A DNA stretch of 64,000 nt, taken from the NCBI GenBank assembly GCA_009192285.1, contig WBVU01000004.1:1820001-1884000 (forward strand), given 5' to 3'. The DNA is from Morchella semilibera (lineage: Eukaryota > Ascomycota > Pezizomycetes > Pezizales > Morchellaceae). Positions within the stretch are counted from its first letter, which is position 1; each line of letters opens with the position of its first letter. Shown here piece by piece: positions 37,107 to 49,376 of this stretch. The notes under the pieces were generated by a model, which was not told the DNA's origin, searched no databases, and saw only the letters and a program-made list of their open reading frames with translations. The position numbers and the translations under genes are program-made.

Positions 37107-38287
37107 TACGGCAACTCGAGTACCTAGGAAAATTCAAACCTCCCCAGACCCTGAACACAGTCAGTCAGTTAAAACACGTACTTGACTACTAGCTAGCCAG
37201 ACTCGCCCTCAGTAGTAACTAGGTATATAAATATTATTCAGTCGCACCTCGCTACACCGCCAGCGTGTGCCAAACCCCTACGAGAGAGCAAATATACGTG
37301 GAGAAGGAGTCGACAGCTACATGTATGTAGCTGCAGCCAGCACTAGTACAGGGGTAGGGGAAAGTCTTCAGAGCTACACCGGCCATCATAGTTACAACCC
37401 CATCACTGTCAGTACTGTCACTCACTTAGACATTGTAGGCAGGTAGGCAGGTACATGTGGTGTTGAGATACCTCTAGTTAGGGCTGATATATGAAGGCAC
37501 TGTACCTTATATACCTACTACTGCACTGCACTGCACTGCGCTGCTTTCAGGCGATTGGGCAGGCCTCTACCCTACAGTACCTGAAATGCATCAAATACCA
37601 AAACCAAGTACTGCTGTTTCACAAGCCGATACGCTGGACCTCGCAAATCCGATCGATTCGGCTATGATTCTCCCCCCCCCCCCTTTTTTTTTTCTTTCTT
37701 TGCTCGGCAAGGGACATAACGTAGTTCTCGGCCAATAGCCCGTAGCTACATGACATCTTACGCCATCTACGTAAGTACATGTATGTAGATATTTTTTTTT
37801 AATCTAAGTTTTACATACAATAGCCCATCGATATCCTCCCTCTCTCTTTTTTTTTCCCCCTCCTTCCCCTCTCCTCCCTCTTCAATAATTCCGATTTCCT
37901 AATCATAACATCCGTACAGTTTTTTTTCACTACTACATACTTTTTTTGTTTGAACTTTTTTTTTTTTTAGTGCGAGCCTCGTGCAATTGGTGTTTGAGAG
38001 AAAAACAGCACAGAAAACAAAGAAATAATTAGACTCCCTCCTCTCTCACATACTGTCTTGAGCTCCCCATAAATACCCCCCTCACCGCCTACTCGGCCGC
38101 TCCGCGTAACCGCTGCAATCTAGCAGAAAGAAATGCGAAAGAAAGAAAAAACGCGTTAATTTTTTAAAAACACAACCAAGAAACCATAAAGTAGAGAGAA
38201 AAAGAAGAAAAATCTCATAATACGAAGCTATATATTAACTAAAAAAGTGAGAGAGAGAGGGGGAGAAAGAAAGAAATGGCACTGCAT
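36397..38287. repeat. Intergenic region with GA/GGGA microsatellite
   Basis: A purine tract of GGGAGA units passing into a GA run occupies about 37039-37107. Other small arrays are GGTAAC x3 (about 36675-36690) and CTGCA x3-4 (about 37521-37545). TACATGTA occurs at 37318 and 37776. Several T runs lie at 37680-37960. No gene is supported; much of 37.7-38.2 kb is the 3' region of the Tho1-like gene. Confidence 0.6.
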
Positions 38288-39289
38288 CTAGGCAACCCCA
38301 AACTTCCTCGCTCTGGCCTCTGCCTTCGCCTTCTCTGCCGGGTCGTCCAGAATGCCCTTGTAAGCCTTCTTCTGGACGCCAGCGGCCGGCGCCTGCGCCC
38401 TTCTCTGATTGCCCCTCTGCTCACCGCGTCCCGCGCCATTGTTTCCGCCTCTAGCCCTCTTTCCACCCCTAGTGTCCTGGGCTACCGGCGCCCCACGCTT
38501 CCTCTCCCGACGGTGCTCAGGGAGCGCCGAGTCAAGGCCCTTGACAACCTCCTTATTCTCAGTGGCATCCTCGGCGGTGGCATTACCGAATCGCTTCTCG
38601 CGCTCGAGTTTCTTGGTTGACTCGTTTGAGGCCACGTCCTCCTCGATTCCGAAGCGCTTGGCGCGAGCCTTGCGTCGCTCGAGTTCTACATCGAGAGACG
38701 AGGCGGAAAGACCTGCGGCAAACGAAGGTTCCTCGGCCTTGGGCTTGGGCGCACTGGTTGTTGCGGCAGTAGTGCTGGTAGCAGCCTCATCAGTGACTGT
38801 GGAGGGGGATGAAGGCGACTGCGAGTTTTGTGTGGCAGCGCCGTCTTTAGGCTTTGCGGGGGTGGTTGTGGCAGGTGCTGGGGTGTCGAAGAGCGCCGCG
38901 ATGGAGGCAAACTTCTTCTTTGGCTTTGCCGGCTCTGTTGGTGCAGGTGTTACCGCGGCAGCCGCGGATGCGGGCTCTGGCGTTGTTGTGGTGGCAGCTG
39001 TGGGAGCGGCAGTTGCATTTACGGCGGTAGTGGTGGCAGTAGTACTAGTAGCCGCAGCAACAGCGGGCGCGGGGTCGTCATTGTCGTCCCAATCAACGTC
39101 ATAGTCATCGGCGGTGGGGAGATGGCTCTTATTTGCAGCAGGCGATGGGGCGTCTGCTGATACATCTGCGGCAGTTAGGCGCGCAACGAGCTCCGATTTG
39201 ACACCAGTAATGGGGAGGTTTCGCTTCTGAAGGGCCTCCCGGAGCTCAGTGACCTTGAGCTTTGAGTAGTCTGTCGTTGATGATGACAT
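38288..39289 (-). CDS. THO1: Tho1/SARNP-like SAP-domain protein
   Basis: A single exon encodes 333 residues. A SAP domain lies at about residues 8-42 (DYSKLKVTELREALQKRNLP, ITGVKSELVARLTAAD), which binds nucleic acid. The middle is Ala/Thr/Pro-rich and disordered, with an acidic DDYDVDWDDNDD. The C-terminal half carries the paired Tho1/MOS11-type motifs ELERRKARAKRFGI and EKAKAEARARKFGV around a basic GGKRARGGNNGAGRGEQRGN region. Yeast Tho1 and human SARNP (CIP29) act in mRNP assembly and export with the THO/TREX and Sub2/UAP56 machinery; the same nuclear role is inferred here. It is somewhat longer than yeast Tho1 because of the low-complexity middle. It is divergent from the gene starting at 40158. 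Antisense frames across it are shadows. Confidence 0.9.
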   Translation of the reverse strand: MSSSTTDYSKLKVTELREALQKRNLPITGVKSELVARLTAADVSADAPSPAANKSHLPTADDYDVDWDDNDDPAPAVAAATSTTATTTAVNATAAPTAATTTTPEPASAAAAVTPAPTEPAKPKKKFASIAALFDTPAPATTTPAKPKDGAATQNSQSPSSPSTVTDEAATSTTAATTSAPKPKAEEPSFAAGLSASSLDVELERRKARAKRFGIEEDVASNESTKKLEREKRFGNATAEDATENKEVVKGLDSALPEHRRERKRGAPVAQDTRGGKRARGGNNGAGRGEQRGNQRRAQAPAAGVQKKAYKGILDDPAEKAKAEARARKFGVA

Positions 39290-40157
39290 TGTGATGATGT
39301 GGATGTGTGGATGTGTGGATGTGGATGTGGATGTGGTTGTGGTTGTGGTTGTGGTTGCGAGATAGAACGCGATTGGGGGGGGGGTGGGGGACTAGTGATC
39401 CCAGAATCTGTAGATAGGGAGATGAGAAACGGAACAAGGAAGAAGAAGACGAGGGGAGTGGAGAAGATAAGAGAGAAGGAAGAGTGAGAGGGAGATGATG
39501 TTTCGCGTGTGTGTGTGTGTGTGTGTGTGTGTGCAGGGAAGGGAAGGGAAGGGGGAAAAGAGAGAGATGGAGAGAGGAAGAGAGGGAGAGAGAGAGGGAA
39601 GAGATGGAAGAATGAGAGAAGGGACGAACAGGGAAGAAAAGAAAGAATTCTTTTTCTGGTTGTTATTTTGTTGCTGCGTTGTTGTGATGAAAGCGAGGGA
39701 GGAAGAGAGGCGCAGTTTGGAGCCAACGCAGACGGTGTGGCGGTGCTGTGTGGCGTGGGGGTATTTTCTTATGTATTTGAGTATTACCACACATCATTGT
39801 GCTTCAATTGCTTCAATTATAATAAAGGTGCAGATATTGGCATTGTATCTTCTCTCCCCAATGACGTCGCATCCATCACATCACATCACTCACTCACTCA
39901 CTCACTCTCACTCTCACTCGCCCTGGGTACTCACTCTTTCCCTTCTCTCTCTTCCCCCCTCTCTTCCCCCTCTCTCTTCCCCCCTCTCTTCTCTCTTCCC
40001 TTCCCCTCTCTCCCCTCTCCCCTCCTCTGATTACCCGCCCTTCGCTCCTATCTGCACGTGACCAGCGCGATCCTTGTCTTGTTTACACAGGATTCACGCG
40101 GGACACAAAACACTCAGCAGCCTTGTATGACCGATCCCTGATAACATCACCTCAACA
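39290..40157. promoter_or_regulatory. Divergent promoter rich in simple repeats
   Basis: This 868-bp spacer separates two divergent starts. It contains a GTGGAT/GTGGTT array (about 39299-39358), a GT run (about 39507-39533), a GA-rich tract (about 39536-39605), CACT repeats (about 39887-39920) and CTCTCTTCCCCC repeats (about 39945-40025). Long frames here on either strand are translations of the repeats. Confidence 0.65.
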
Positions 40158-42100
40158 ATGGCCACAGAGACAGAGACAGAGACGGGGGAAATCACCACAA
40201 CCACGCCGGGCACAATGCCCTCCTCAAGGTATCGCCGTCCCTCACTGCAAGAGCTCATGAGCCCCGATGATGAGACCATGGCACGAGACGTCCCCGGTGC
40301 CCCCCGTAGTATAAGGCCTCTACGCGTGAACAACGAGGGGGGACAGGCTACACCCACGACGACGACCATGACCACGAGACGGGAACGCAGGTCCGAGTTT
40401 GAGATCTACAGGGACGGGAAGAGCTCGAGGACATCGCCGGGGGCACAGCTCCACCGTGAGCGGCAGATGAGGGAGAAGGAGCTGCAGGCGCTGGAGGAGG
40501 AGTACCTCAATGGGCGTAGGGGGGGTAAAGCTATCACGAAGAAGGGGGGGGAGGGGGAGGGGGAGATAGAGGGTGCGTCTACTTATCTTACTGCATTATC
40601 TTTCCTTAACCGTGCCTTGTCCGGTTCATGGTTCTTCCTTGGTGAGGGGTCAATGATATCTACAGCTACTAACAAAACAATCTCCAGAAGCTCCCCAGCA
40701 CCACCACAACCACCAACCCTCCGTAAAAAGTATACTCTCGCACCGCAATCCCGATCCTCAGTTAACGCCAATGCCGCCACCGCCTCTGTCACTACTGCAC
40801 AAGAAGTTTGCAACAGGGACTACGCCGTCAAAGACCGCAAAGCCACCACCACCGCAGCACCCCCGAAAAGGTCCAACAAGCTCTCCCCAACTCCTGTCCT
40901 CGCCCCCGTGCCTGCAGACCCCGATGTCTCACCCCTAGAACACATGCGCCAACTCCGCGCGCAATTCGAAGCCCTCCGACCCCCCTCATCACCCCCCTCC
41001 TCCTCCTCCTCCTCCGACCCCACCCCACCCGCACCCGCACCTGCAACCAACCCCAACCCTACCCGGCGCCCCACAACCAACAAACCCACCACAACCGCCG
41101 ACCTCATCGCCCGCTACACCTTCACACTCTCCCACCTCCCCGCACTCACTCACCACTCCCGCACCGCGACCCTAACGCTCACCCCCACGACACCCACCTC
41201 CCCCGGCCACCTCACGCTGAACCTTCGGCCCGCCACCCTCCGCGGCAGCTCCCACCACACATACACGATCCCCCCGCACGGTCTCCCCATCCGGATCACG
41301 AGCCAGCACTCGCCTCGCGCCGCGCCCACCACGAGCGTCTACGACCTCGCCGACCTACCACTGAAGCACCTCCCCGCGCTGCGATACGCAAAGGCGTTCG
41401 TGGCACTCGTCCAGCGCGCCACGATCGTTGGCCGCGTCGAGGTGCGCGAGAAGCACGGCGGCGGCAAGGTCTGGCTTGGCCGCCGTTGGGCCGACGGCCG
41501 CTTCGAGGCCGCGCGTGAGGGTGGCGACATCCTCGTCCGCATCGACGGCGAGCGTGGCCAACACGTCAGCGTCTGGGTCGCTGGAAGGCGTGTCCGCGAC
41601 GTTGGCGCCGCGCGCTGGGAAAAGACCATTGACCGCGCACAGCGCATGTGGAGCGCCTGCTGGCGCGTCCTGGAGGAAGACGAGGAGGAGCAAGATCGAA
41701 GCCTCCTCCTACCTTCCACGTCCGCGTCTGCATCCCCGTCCGCATCCGCCACCCCACCAAGTACCAACCCCACCCGCAACCGCAACCGCAACCACAAACC
41801 CCAGAAGGAAGAGGAAGAGGAGGAGGAGGCAGAAGACGACGACGACCCCGCACCAGTCCCCTTCCACATCGACTCGTCCACAACCTTCGTCCCGACAATC
41901 GGCTGGTGCCGCCGCGACCCGCACACGCGCCTCTGGTGCATGCTCTTCCTTGACGGCGTGCGCCTCGAGATCAACCCACGACCGGCGACGCCGTGTGGGC
42001 CGACCGCGGCGGCGACGGCAAGCGCCGCGTCCTAAAGGACGGCATGAGGATGCCCGTCGTTAGGGAGCGCGTGGCGAGGTTTGTGGAGAGAGGGTTGTAG
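40158..42100 (+). CDS. Hypothetical protein with possible polo-box-like C-terminal domain
   Basis: The open frame 40158-42035 gives 625 residues. The N-terminus is Thr/Glu-rich and disordered. An in-frame intron is likely at about 40573-40671. The C-terminal half looks folded: SVYDLADLPLKHLPALRYAK then AFVALVQRATIVGRVEV, and later TIDRAQRMWSACWRVLEED and WCRRDPHTRLWCMLFLDGVR. This weakly recalls the polo-box region of Plk4/SAK-type fungal kinases, but no kinase domain is present, so the assignment is tentative. After DGVRLEIN (41975) the original frame ends in a short Ala/Pro tail. A neighbouring frame continues with protein-like sequence (GDAVWADRGGDGKRRVLKDG through RERVARFVERGL) to a stop at 42100. 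A one-base loss or a sequencing error is suspected, so the end given is the outer limit. Confidence 0.68.
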
Positions 42101-42550
42101 TGGCGTGGCGTGGGTAGGGCGGTGGGGAGGTGGGGGGGTGAGGGGTGGGCTTTTTGTGTTTTTTTGTTTCTTCCTTTTTTTTTTTTTTTTGATTCTGGGT
42201 TGGTTCCCCCCGCCCCGTAGTGTGCGGGGTGGGATTCAGGATTGAAGGTTTTTGGCGGTGGGCGGTGGGTGGGAATGATTTGGCTGCGCGGAGGTCATCA
42301 TTTGTATAATAGGTAAGAAGATCAAATTTTTTTTATTTTTATTTTATTTATTAATTTAACCCTCCTCCCTTAATTCCCTCCGCTCCCCATCCTCCCCTTT
42401 CCTCATCACCATTCCGAAAACCAAGAGGCCATAAAAAGAAAAACAATACGGTCATTGGGGGCCTCCACTCCGAAGTTACAAGGCAGGCACTCACTCGAAA
42501 AAGAAAGAAAAAAAAAAGGAATGAAAAAAAATAAAGTGAACTCAACAATG
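42101..42550. other. 3' region with T-rich tract
   Basis: A T run at about 42176-42190 and AT-rich DNA near 42320-42360 follow the preceding gene. An A-rich stretch at about 42500-42530 reads as T runs on the minus strand and could terminate the tRNA-Lys gene that follows on that strand. No gene is seen. Confidence 0.5.
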
Positions 42551-42623
42551 AGCCCCACGCGGGGGTCGAACCCGCAACCTTGAGATTAAGAGTCTCACGC
42601 TCTACCGATTGAGCTAGCGAGGC
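42551..42623 (-). tRNA. tRNA-Lys (CUU)
   Basis: A complete 73-nt cloverleaf without intron. The acceptor stem pairs GCCTCGC with GTGGGGC using G-T pairs. The D-arm has TAGCTCAATCGGTAGAGC, the anticodon stem TGAGA/TCTCA is perfect around loop CTCTTAA (anticodon CTT), and the T-arm is GCGGG-TTCGACC-CCCGC. The discriminator is T73, as in yeast tRNA-Lys(CUU). The A-box and B-box (GGTTCGA) are canonical. T-rich DNA lies 20-30 nt downstream. Confidence 0.96.
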
Positions 42624-45600
42624 ATGCCTGAAGAGTGCAGTCTGCGGTATAGGAATGCTTAGCTAAGCGATGGAGATGGTCCATCACAACAGTCATGTCT
42701 GGTAAATACAAAGTTCCCTCTTCCTCCTCCATATACATATGGCCAGTACCGGTGCCAGAGCTCCCTTTCCAAAAGGAGGGGCCGCTGGAGTAGTCCTCCT
42801 TGCGCGCCGTAGGGGCTGTAACATACATACATGTAGCCCTTTTTATGGTCTCCCAAGATATGTATGTGGGGTGGAATTATATATACCGAGCTTTGGGGGG
42901 AGGGTGTACAGGCAGGCAAAGCTGGAGCCGCGTAACAAGTCCTCCTGCTCCGCCATGGCCGCGGGTGGCATTGGAGGTTGTATAAACTGCTTCTTCGAGA
43001 GCCGTGAGTAGAATAGAGCGGGCGCCACGCATCGTGGGGTGGGGTTCATGTAGCTCGTTGGACGTACTGGCGCCTTGCTGGGGTTGATTGATTGTGGAGG
43101 AGCGGTGGGCTGTTGTAAGTACATACTTGTACTTTGTGTTCTCCCTTCTAAGGTACACCTGTCGGCTCTGTTCTGTTTGCCTGGAAGCTTTGCTGCAAGC
43201 ACCCCCACCCCCACGGCAAGGGGCGGGTAATTATGGTGACCTGGCCCTTAACCACTAGTACTAGTACTAGACCATCGGCATGCTTGGGGGTGGCTTTGCG
43301 CCGTCATTGAGCATTGGACTGGCGTGCCTGTTGATGCCGAAGTTTAAGCTACCGCCAAGGTCCAAAGTAAATTCAGGAGTATCCATGTCTACCAAACAGT
43401 TTGCCAACGTGGTAAGAGGATGGATGGGTTGGCCTTCCCAGAAACCGATATGGTGCCCTATGATAAAGTTACATGTAGCTGCAATGCACGGAGAGGTTCT
43501 TTGCGCATTCCACCTGCCGCGGGCAAGAACGGCGTAGTGCAGCGAGAGAGCCATAGCTGATAACCGTGGTAATTATAAACACTGGTGAAGTTGCTTATGA
43601 GAAGAGGTCGCTTGGGTGTGAGTACTGATTAATCCCCCCGGTTCCAACGCTTTCTAGCTTGCGGTGGATATCGATCCGGCGTGCGTATCTTTTGGGCGCC
43701 TAGGGGGTTTTTACGGACTCTATTAGCTTGACATTAAGCCTCCAGGCATAACTAGTTCAACAAAACCTAACGAATGGCCGTCTGGTCACGCATGTATACT
43801 ACAGGAATAGTCTTTGAGGGGGTTCAGAGCTTGCAGCTAGATGCTGAGGTGGGTGAGTTATTTATGAATGTTTTGATTTTGCTCAGGGGGTGATTGTGGT
43901 TCTAGCATACATAGCATGACGTGACGTCCAACAAGAGTTCAAGATCAAGTTTGCTTTTAAGCTTTATCCCGACTACAGGAGGGTTACCCGGGGCCATGGA
44001 GCCGTCCTCACTTGCTATGGGGAAACGGGCTACATGTACACATCATACCCACATCTTATCCGCACCTATCCACATCCACATGTTCGTTCGAATATTATCT
44101 GGATCTGTGACCAACCTAACGTCTAGAAAGTCCACCAGAGCATCGACCCCACACACGACACGGCTAGGCACCTCTCCTTCATGTACATACCACCACCCAT
44201 TTCCCCACCCAATTCCTTCTCCCGCAACCACTAGCCCAGCCTCACAATGCATACATGTATCGACTGTAGTAATCGTTCTAATCAACCTAATCCTTAGAGT
44301 ACACTTGATAAGTAGATGTAGCTACCGGGCCTGAGAAGTATTTATCCCAGTGGTAACACTTGAGTACACCCCTAGTACATGTAGAGGTTACTTGTCACAT
44401 GTAGTTCAGATCGCAGGTCAACCCCTACTAAAGCGATAGGAACTGCATGTAACCTTCCCGCCGATATCATCACCCTGTCACAGAAAATCACTCGGAGCCA
44501 TCGGTGCTAACCAGATACAGCTAGGTGGTTCAATTGGCATCTAGAATACCTGTAGTGTACCACCATCGGAGACTAAAAGCACATGTACCCAACAACCTGG
44601 ATCACGCCCCCCCTTATTACCCGCAGCTTTCCCACCCCCACCATGCCAGGTCTAGGTCTGTAGCCCAACACACACCCCAATGGCAAAATTCTCAAAGGTA
44701 CTTACAATACTCTGTCCCTGGACATTAGCAGCCTGTACTAACGTTGACACATCTCAGGTAACCTATTGCTCGTGGGATCTCGAGAATTAAACCCTCGCGT
44801 CATCGCTCCTCGGCGTGTGTAGGGCTTTTCCCCCTTCCAATCCCTCAGCTAGCACCTAGAAGCTGTGCAAAAGGTTGACATCGAGCAGCGGGAAATTATC
44901 ATAGCAGTGCGTACCTGAAAGCTGGTGGGGCCAGACGAATAGGATTATCTTCTGGTTATTCAATTGCAAGAGGACCTCTTCTACCAATTTACTCATGGAC
45001 CTAACTTTCTTTCTAAACGCCACTGGATGCATAAGAGTTTATGTAGCCCGGGGGGGGGGGGACTATGATGCCTAGGATAATAACAAAACTGCACTTGTCC
45101 TCTACCTCCAGCATCAAAAGACTACACGCCGTACGCATACCCCAAACACTCAGTGCGATCGATGGATAAGTGTGGCCGGCCAAGGGGTATTACCCATTAC
45201 TCGCAACCAAACTTCTGTCGGGTAAAAGGAGTGAATCTGTTTTCCAGCCCAGTTCATGAGACAACTGCATTTACCCGGTACCCCTGCATAGGAGGAGGAA
45301 CGGATCGACGAGTGATGGATAATGATTCGATTTCCAGTAGCAATGATATAACCACACTAAGCCCTACCTTTCAATACAGCTAAACGAAACTCAAAAAAGG
45401 AACCTAAATTAAAAAGTATCTTTATCGCATAAAGCTAAAGGCTGATACACCTGTAGCCACAACCACAATTATGAAATAAAAATAAGATATATGAAAATAA
45501 TTTAAGAAAAACGAAGGCAAACCCAAGAACGACAATCAAAGTCCTCCCAACAGCTAGGAGCAACGAGGAAAGTCCAGAAATATTGATGTTAGCTCTAAAA

Positions 45601-45762
45601 GATGCGGAAACCAAGAAGACCAATAGTGTTTTACAAGAAACGACAGACGAATGAACACCAACCAACCCCCCCCCCCCCCCAATGTGAGAACAAAGGATGA
45701 AAACACTCAACCTTTAAATCAAGAATGAAAAGTATAAAAGTATGGAAAATTATGCCGACCAG
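42624..45762. other. Intergenic region, about 3.1 kb
   Basis: No gene is supported. TACATGTA occurs at about 42828, 43470, 44031, 44252 and 44376. A TACTAG triple repeat lies near 43252-43269. G runs at 45049-45061 and a C run at about 45666-45680 flank the 3' part. Frames in this region are short and carry no motif. Confidence 0.55.
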
Positions 45763-47298
45763 TCATCGGCCACCTTTATGCCTCGAAAATGCCCTACTCC
45801 ACCTATTTCCACTCTTCAGGGCCGTGCCCTCCACCTCGTACACTGGCTCCTGTCGATCGAGCCCCGGTAATTCTACGGGGGCATGATTATGGTTCCCGCT
45901 CCCCCATGCTACCTGACTTTGCTGCGTTGGATGCGGGGCCGTGTTATTAGCCATTTCCACTACCCCGTTTGGGGGAGGCAAGACCTGTGCAGGGACTGTC
46001 TTTTGTTTAAAAGGCATCTTCGGAAAGTACCCCTGTTCTTGCGTCACAGTATTGTAACGGCCTGACGACCCGCTGCCTGGAGTTCTTGAAACGGAGGCTG
46101 TAGGATCGTAATAGTTCGTTGTAGTTACCCCTAAGTCTCCCGGCGGATCATTATTCCCACGGGATCCTACTCTACGGTACGTGTACCAGCCTAGAAAAAA
46201 GAATATAGCAATTCCAACAAGGCAGCCGGCAACAATGCCACCAATTGTAACAGGAGAAATTTCTGACACTGAGCCCGGGCCTGAGGTAGATGTAGGCGTG
46301 CTCGAAAGGCCGGCTGTCATGACAGACTGCTTCGACAGGAGATTTATAGCTGATGCTTTCGTATGGGCACTGCTTACTAATACTACCGTAGAAACTAAGG
46401 TTACTGGGGATCCTGCAGTACTTGATGTTATTGTCATTGTGCTCGTATAAGGCGTCTGGCCGATAGTAAAACATTCACTAATACCGCAATCATTACCACC
46501 AGGACAACAGCCGTACTGCAAGCTTGCGGGACACAGATACGAATCAGCAGGGCAAGATATATGTCCCCCTGTTGAATCCGGTGGTGGGATGCAGCTGTCT
46601 ATTGCACAAGTATATCCATCGGCGCAACATCCTCCTACAAGCGTGGGATCTTATTAGAAACGCCCGGGGTTATGCCATAACTGACAGAGTCCATACCATT
46701 AAGTTCGGCAGGGCAAAGAGCGAAACCTTTTTCGCAAGTGAAAGAAGAGGCTGAAGTTGCGACTGGGTCAAGTTGAGTCGTTGGGGAGGGCCCTGAGGCT
46801 ATTTTTTCCCCCCTCGCAGGTTAGATCAGATATACAAGGTATCTTTCAAAATCAGGAACCTACTGGTTGGTATAGAGGGCGTTGGGGCAGGTTGCTGTAT
46901 GGTCGACTCAGAAGTCGAGATGATTGTCACAACCACTGGGGTCTGTATAATGATAATCAGTCTTCAAGCCCAAAATAAAGAGATTCTAGCTTACCTCCGA
47001 AATATATGAAGTCACTTCATCGTACTCCGTTGTAATCTTTATATCCTCAGCATAGCCCCTTCCACAGAAACTATTCAGTACCATAACCTACATGTGTTGT
47101 GGGATCCTCGGTTATAGTGACATAAACCTGTGACTGAGGGGTTGCATCTCGCTTCAGCTCAAGTTGTTGGGATGAGGGACTGGATCCTGTCCGATCCTTC
47201 AACTTTTGCAAATCAACCCTACCACCCCTGGCACCCCGTGATGCTGCACATAATGATGTACCGGCAAATAGCACCAGAAGGGTATTGTAATAATACAT
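45763..47298 (-). CDS. Cys-rich type I membrane protein (5 exons)
   Basis: Exons on the minus strand are 47298-47092, 47045-46995, 46942-46864, 46798-46697 and 46634-45763, in phase, giving 436 residues. A signal peptide (MYYYNTLLVLFAGTSLCAAS) is followed by a dibasic site (LKRD), a Thr/Ser/Pro-rich stem, and two Cys-rich repeats at about residues 136-205 of the form C-x6-C-x(6-7)-GCC-x5-C-x4-C (FALCPAELNGGCCADGYTC; YLCPASLQYGCCPGGNDC). A second Ser/Thr-rich stretch leads to a membrane segment at about 275-297 (VTIGGIVAGCLVGIAIFFFL) and a cytoplasmic tail. The layout suggests a cell-surface sensor or wall-anchored protein. The Cys pattern resembles granulin-like modules in other fungal surface proteins; function is unknown. 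Confidence 0.8.
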
Positions 47299-49376
47299 CT
47301 ATACCAATGCTGTGAAGAAGTATATCTGCAAAAAAAACTCGTAGAGTAGATTGGACGGATGGATGAGCCGAACAACAACAACAAACTGATGTCTGCCAAA
47401 CAAAAAAAGAGTGGCCGGTTTTGGGTCGTCTACGTGGTCCGTCAATCAATCATATCATAGGGTTTGCATAAGTTAGAGAGGTAAAGGGGATTGAAAGACA
47501 GATAGTAAAAGTGGGCAAAAGAAGGGTTGTGCGAAACCGTCGTGACAGAAGGTACTTAGCAGGGCTGAAAGCCCAGTTCGGTCGGCCATGAGGAAAACTC
47601 CTCTTATCCCGAATTCTAGGACACACCCGCCATCGCCAGCAGTCCTTTTGCCAATGCCGACCTCGATTACGTGGTGGTGGGCAGAGAAGGCCATTGGTTG
47701 TAGCTGTCTGCAGTGCTCCCCATCCACACATCTGAAACATGGATGAGTCCAGGGAGACGAATAAGCTTCTGTTGTGCTGTGACACCAGAAAAGCGCTTGT
47801 GTGTAACAACAACGGGAACACACGAGTTTTAGAAGCTGGCTGTGAAGGGTCCTGTTTCTGTAAATACCCCCTCCTCGTATATTTTATGTACTTTGGGACT
47901 CATTCGCTTCTTGTGACCACTGGGAAGATGGTCAAGATTCTTACCGCATGACGGAGCCCCCCCTATACCTCGCCCACATAGCCCACCTTGTGCCTATTTC
48001 AAACGACAACCCCATCTCATCTTCTCACTGCACTTTCACTCATCCTCCATATGGTTACATCGCAGGGATCTGGAAACAAAATTCAAACCCTAAAACACAC
48101 ACACACGCATCATTCTAGAAGAACCTTCGAGAAAATTGAATCGGCCAGTTACTTCCCCTTTCTTAGGTTTTCTAGGGGCTTTCTCTCGACTTTACACACC
48201 GACTGCTCGCTATGTCTACTTCTACGAGAAACAGTTGATGAAGTCTTAGCCATGCACCTAAACATCCCGATTGTCCCAACTGGCCGCTTTTACATACATT
48301 ACCTTGCAGCTTGGACGTATGTAGCCGCTGGGATAATATGGTGGTGGCAGTGGTGGCGTGCAGAACTCCAACACCAGCCATTGATCTATACTACTGGGCT
48401 ATTGTAGCCAAACTTGATACACCTATTATCGAAAGAAAAGAAAAATTGAGTGACTCCAAGCGGCTCACCGGTTCAGAGATTCGTGCAACTTTGCCTATCT
48501 CTTAATTGGCTACTATAGGAAAGGAGTGACTCATACCGCAGGCCAATCTCCAATAGATACGTTGAATAAAGTCACAAGCCTCAGATCCCAAGCTCATTGA
48601 TGTTGGGGAATCACCAACTTGGCTCAAAGGTGCCAGTTCTACACAAATCCCACTCAATCAAAACGAGTGATATTACATGACGAAATCACCCCTGCATGTC
48701 TAGCCTCCATGGCGGTGCAGCACCGATCTCTACCGTTCTAGACATCGGTATGCGAACGTCTGTATTGCTTAAACGCTCTTGAGTAATCGTCCCGAGCCGG
48801 TTCACGCCGCAACTGATACCTAACAGCCCAGTGGCTCCCTAATACACTTCATTCGATACTTAATATGCAGAGCACTCTCGAACTATGTAATGCAACGGGC
48901 AAGACAGCGGGAAAGGGGCTGCGAGTTTTCAAAGTCTGCACCATGCAACAGCATAGTTTTTGAGTAGCTTCCTATCCTTCTTCTTTTTCCCATGCTGACA
49001 GATTGGCGGAACAGTTGGTGGGTCGCTCAAGGCAACAGCTGTAGCGTTGCTCCATACAATATCTCATCCTTTTCTTTTTTTCTTTGTTGGGGCGCCTTGC
49101 TTCTGTGGCTTGACCTTGCATCAGGGAAATCGATCTTATCCGAGAATCTGCGGCTGTCATTGATATAAACACATTTATATCTTCATGATCACTGAATCCC
49201 CTACATTTCATAATTCCCTCTTCGTTTCAGGGTCTATAATTCGGCCTCCTTGTATATACATAGGTGGTGGTAAATTCTCCTACATCTAAAGTAGTAACAT
49301 TAACAAAGAATATCACTGTTAATTGCGTTACGATGCCAGCACTATCTCGATTTGAGAACATTAACTTCGGAGATTA

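Noticed and set aside
38409-39104. 231-codon plus frame opposite the Tho1-like gene
   Set aside because: Antisense shadow of an Ala/Thr/Pro-rich coding region; the minus frame has a clear SAP domain.
39392-40061. Several 130-190 codon frames on both strands
   Set aside because: They are translations of GT, GA and CT repeats in the divergent promoter.
41339-41974. Long antisense and shifted frames over the 40.2-kb gene
   Set aside because: GC-rich coding DNA gives open frames in several phases; these are Arg/Ser/Pro-rich shadows.
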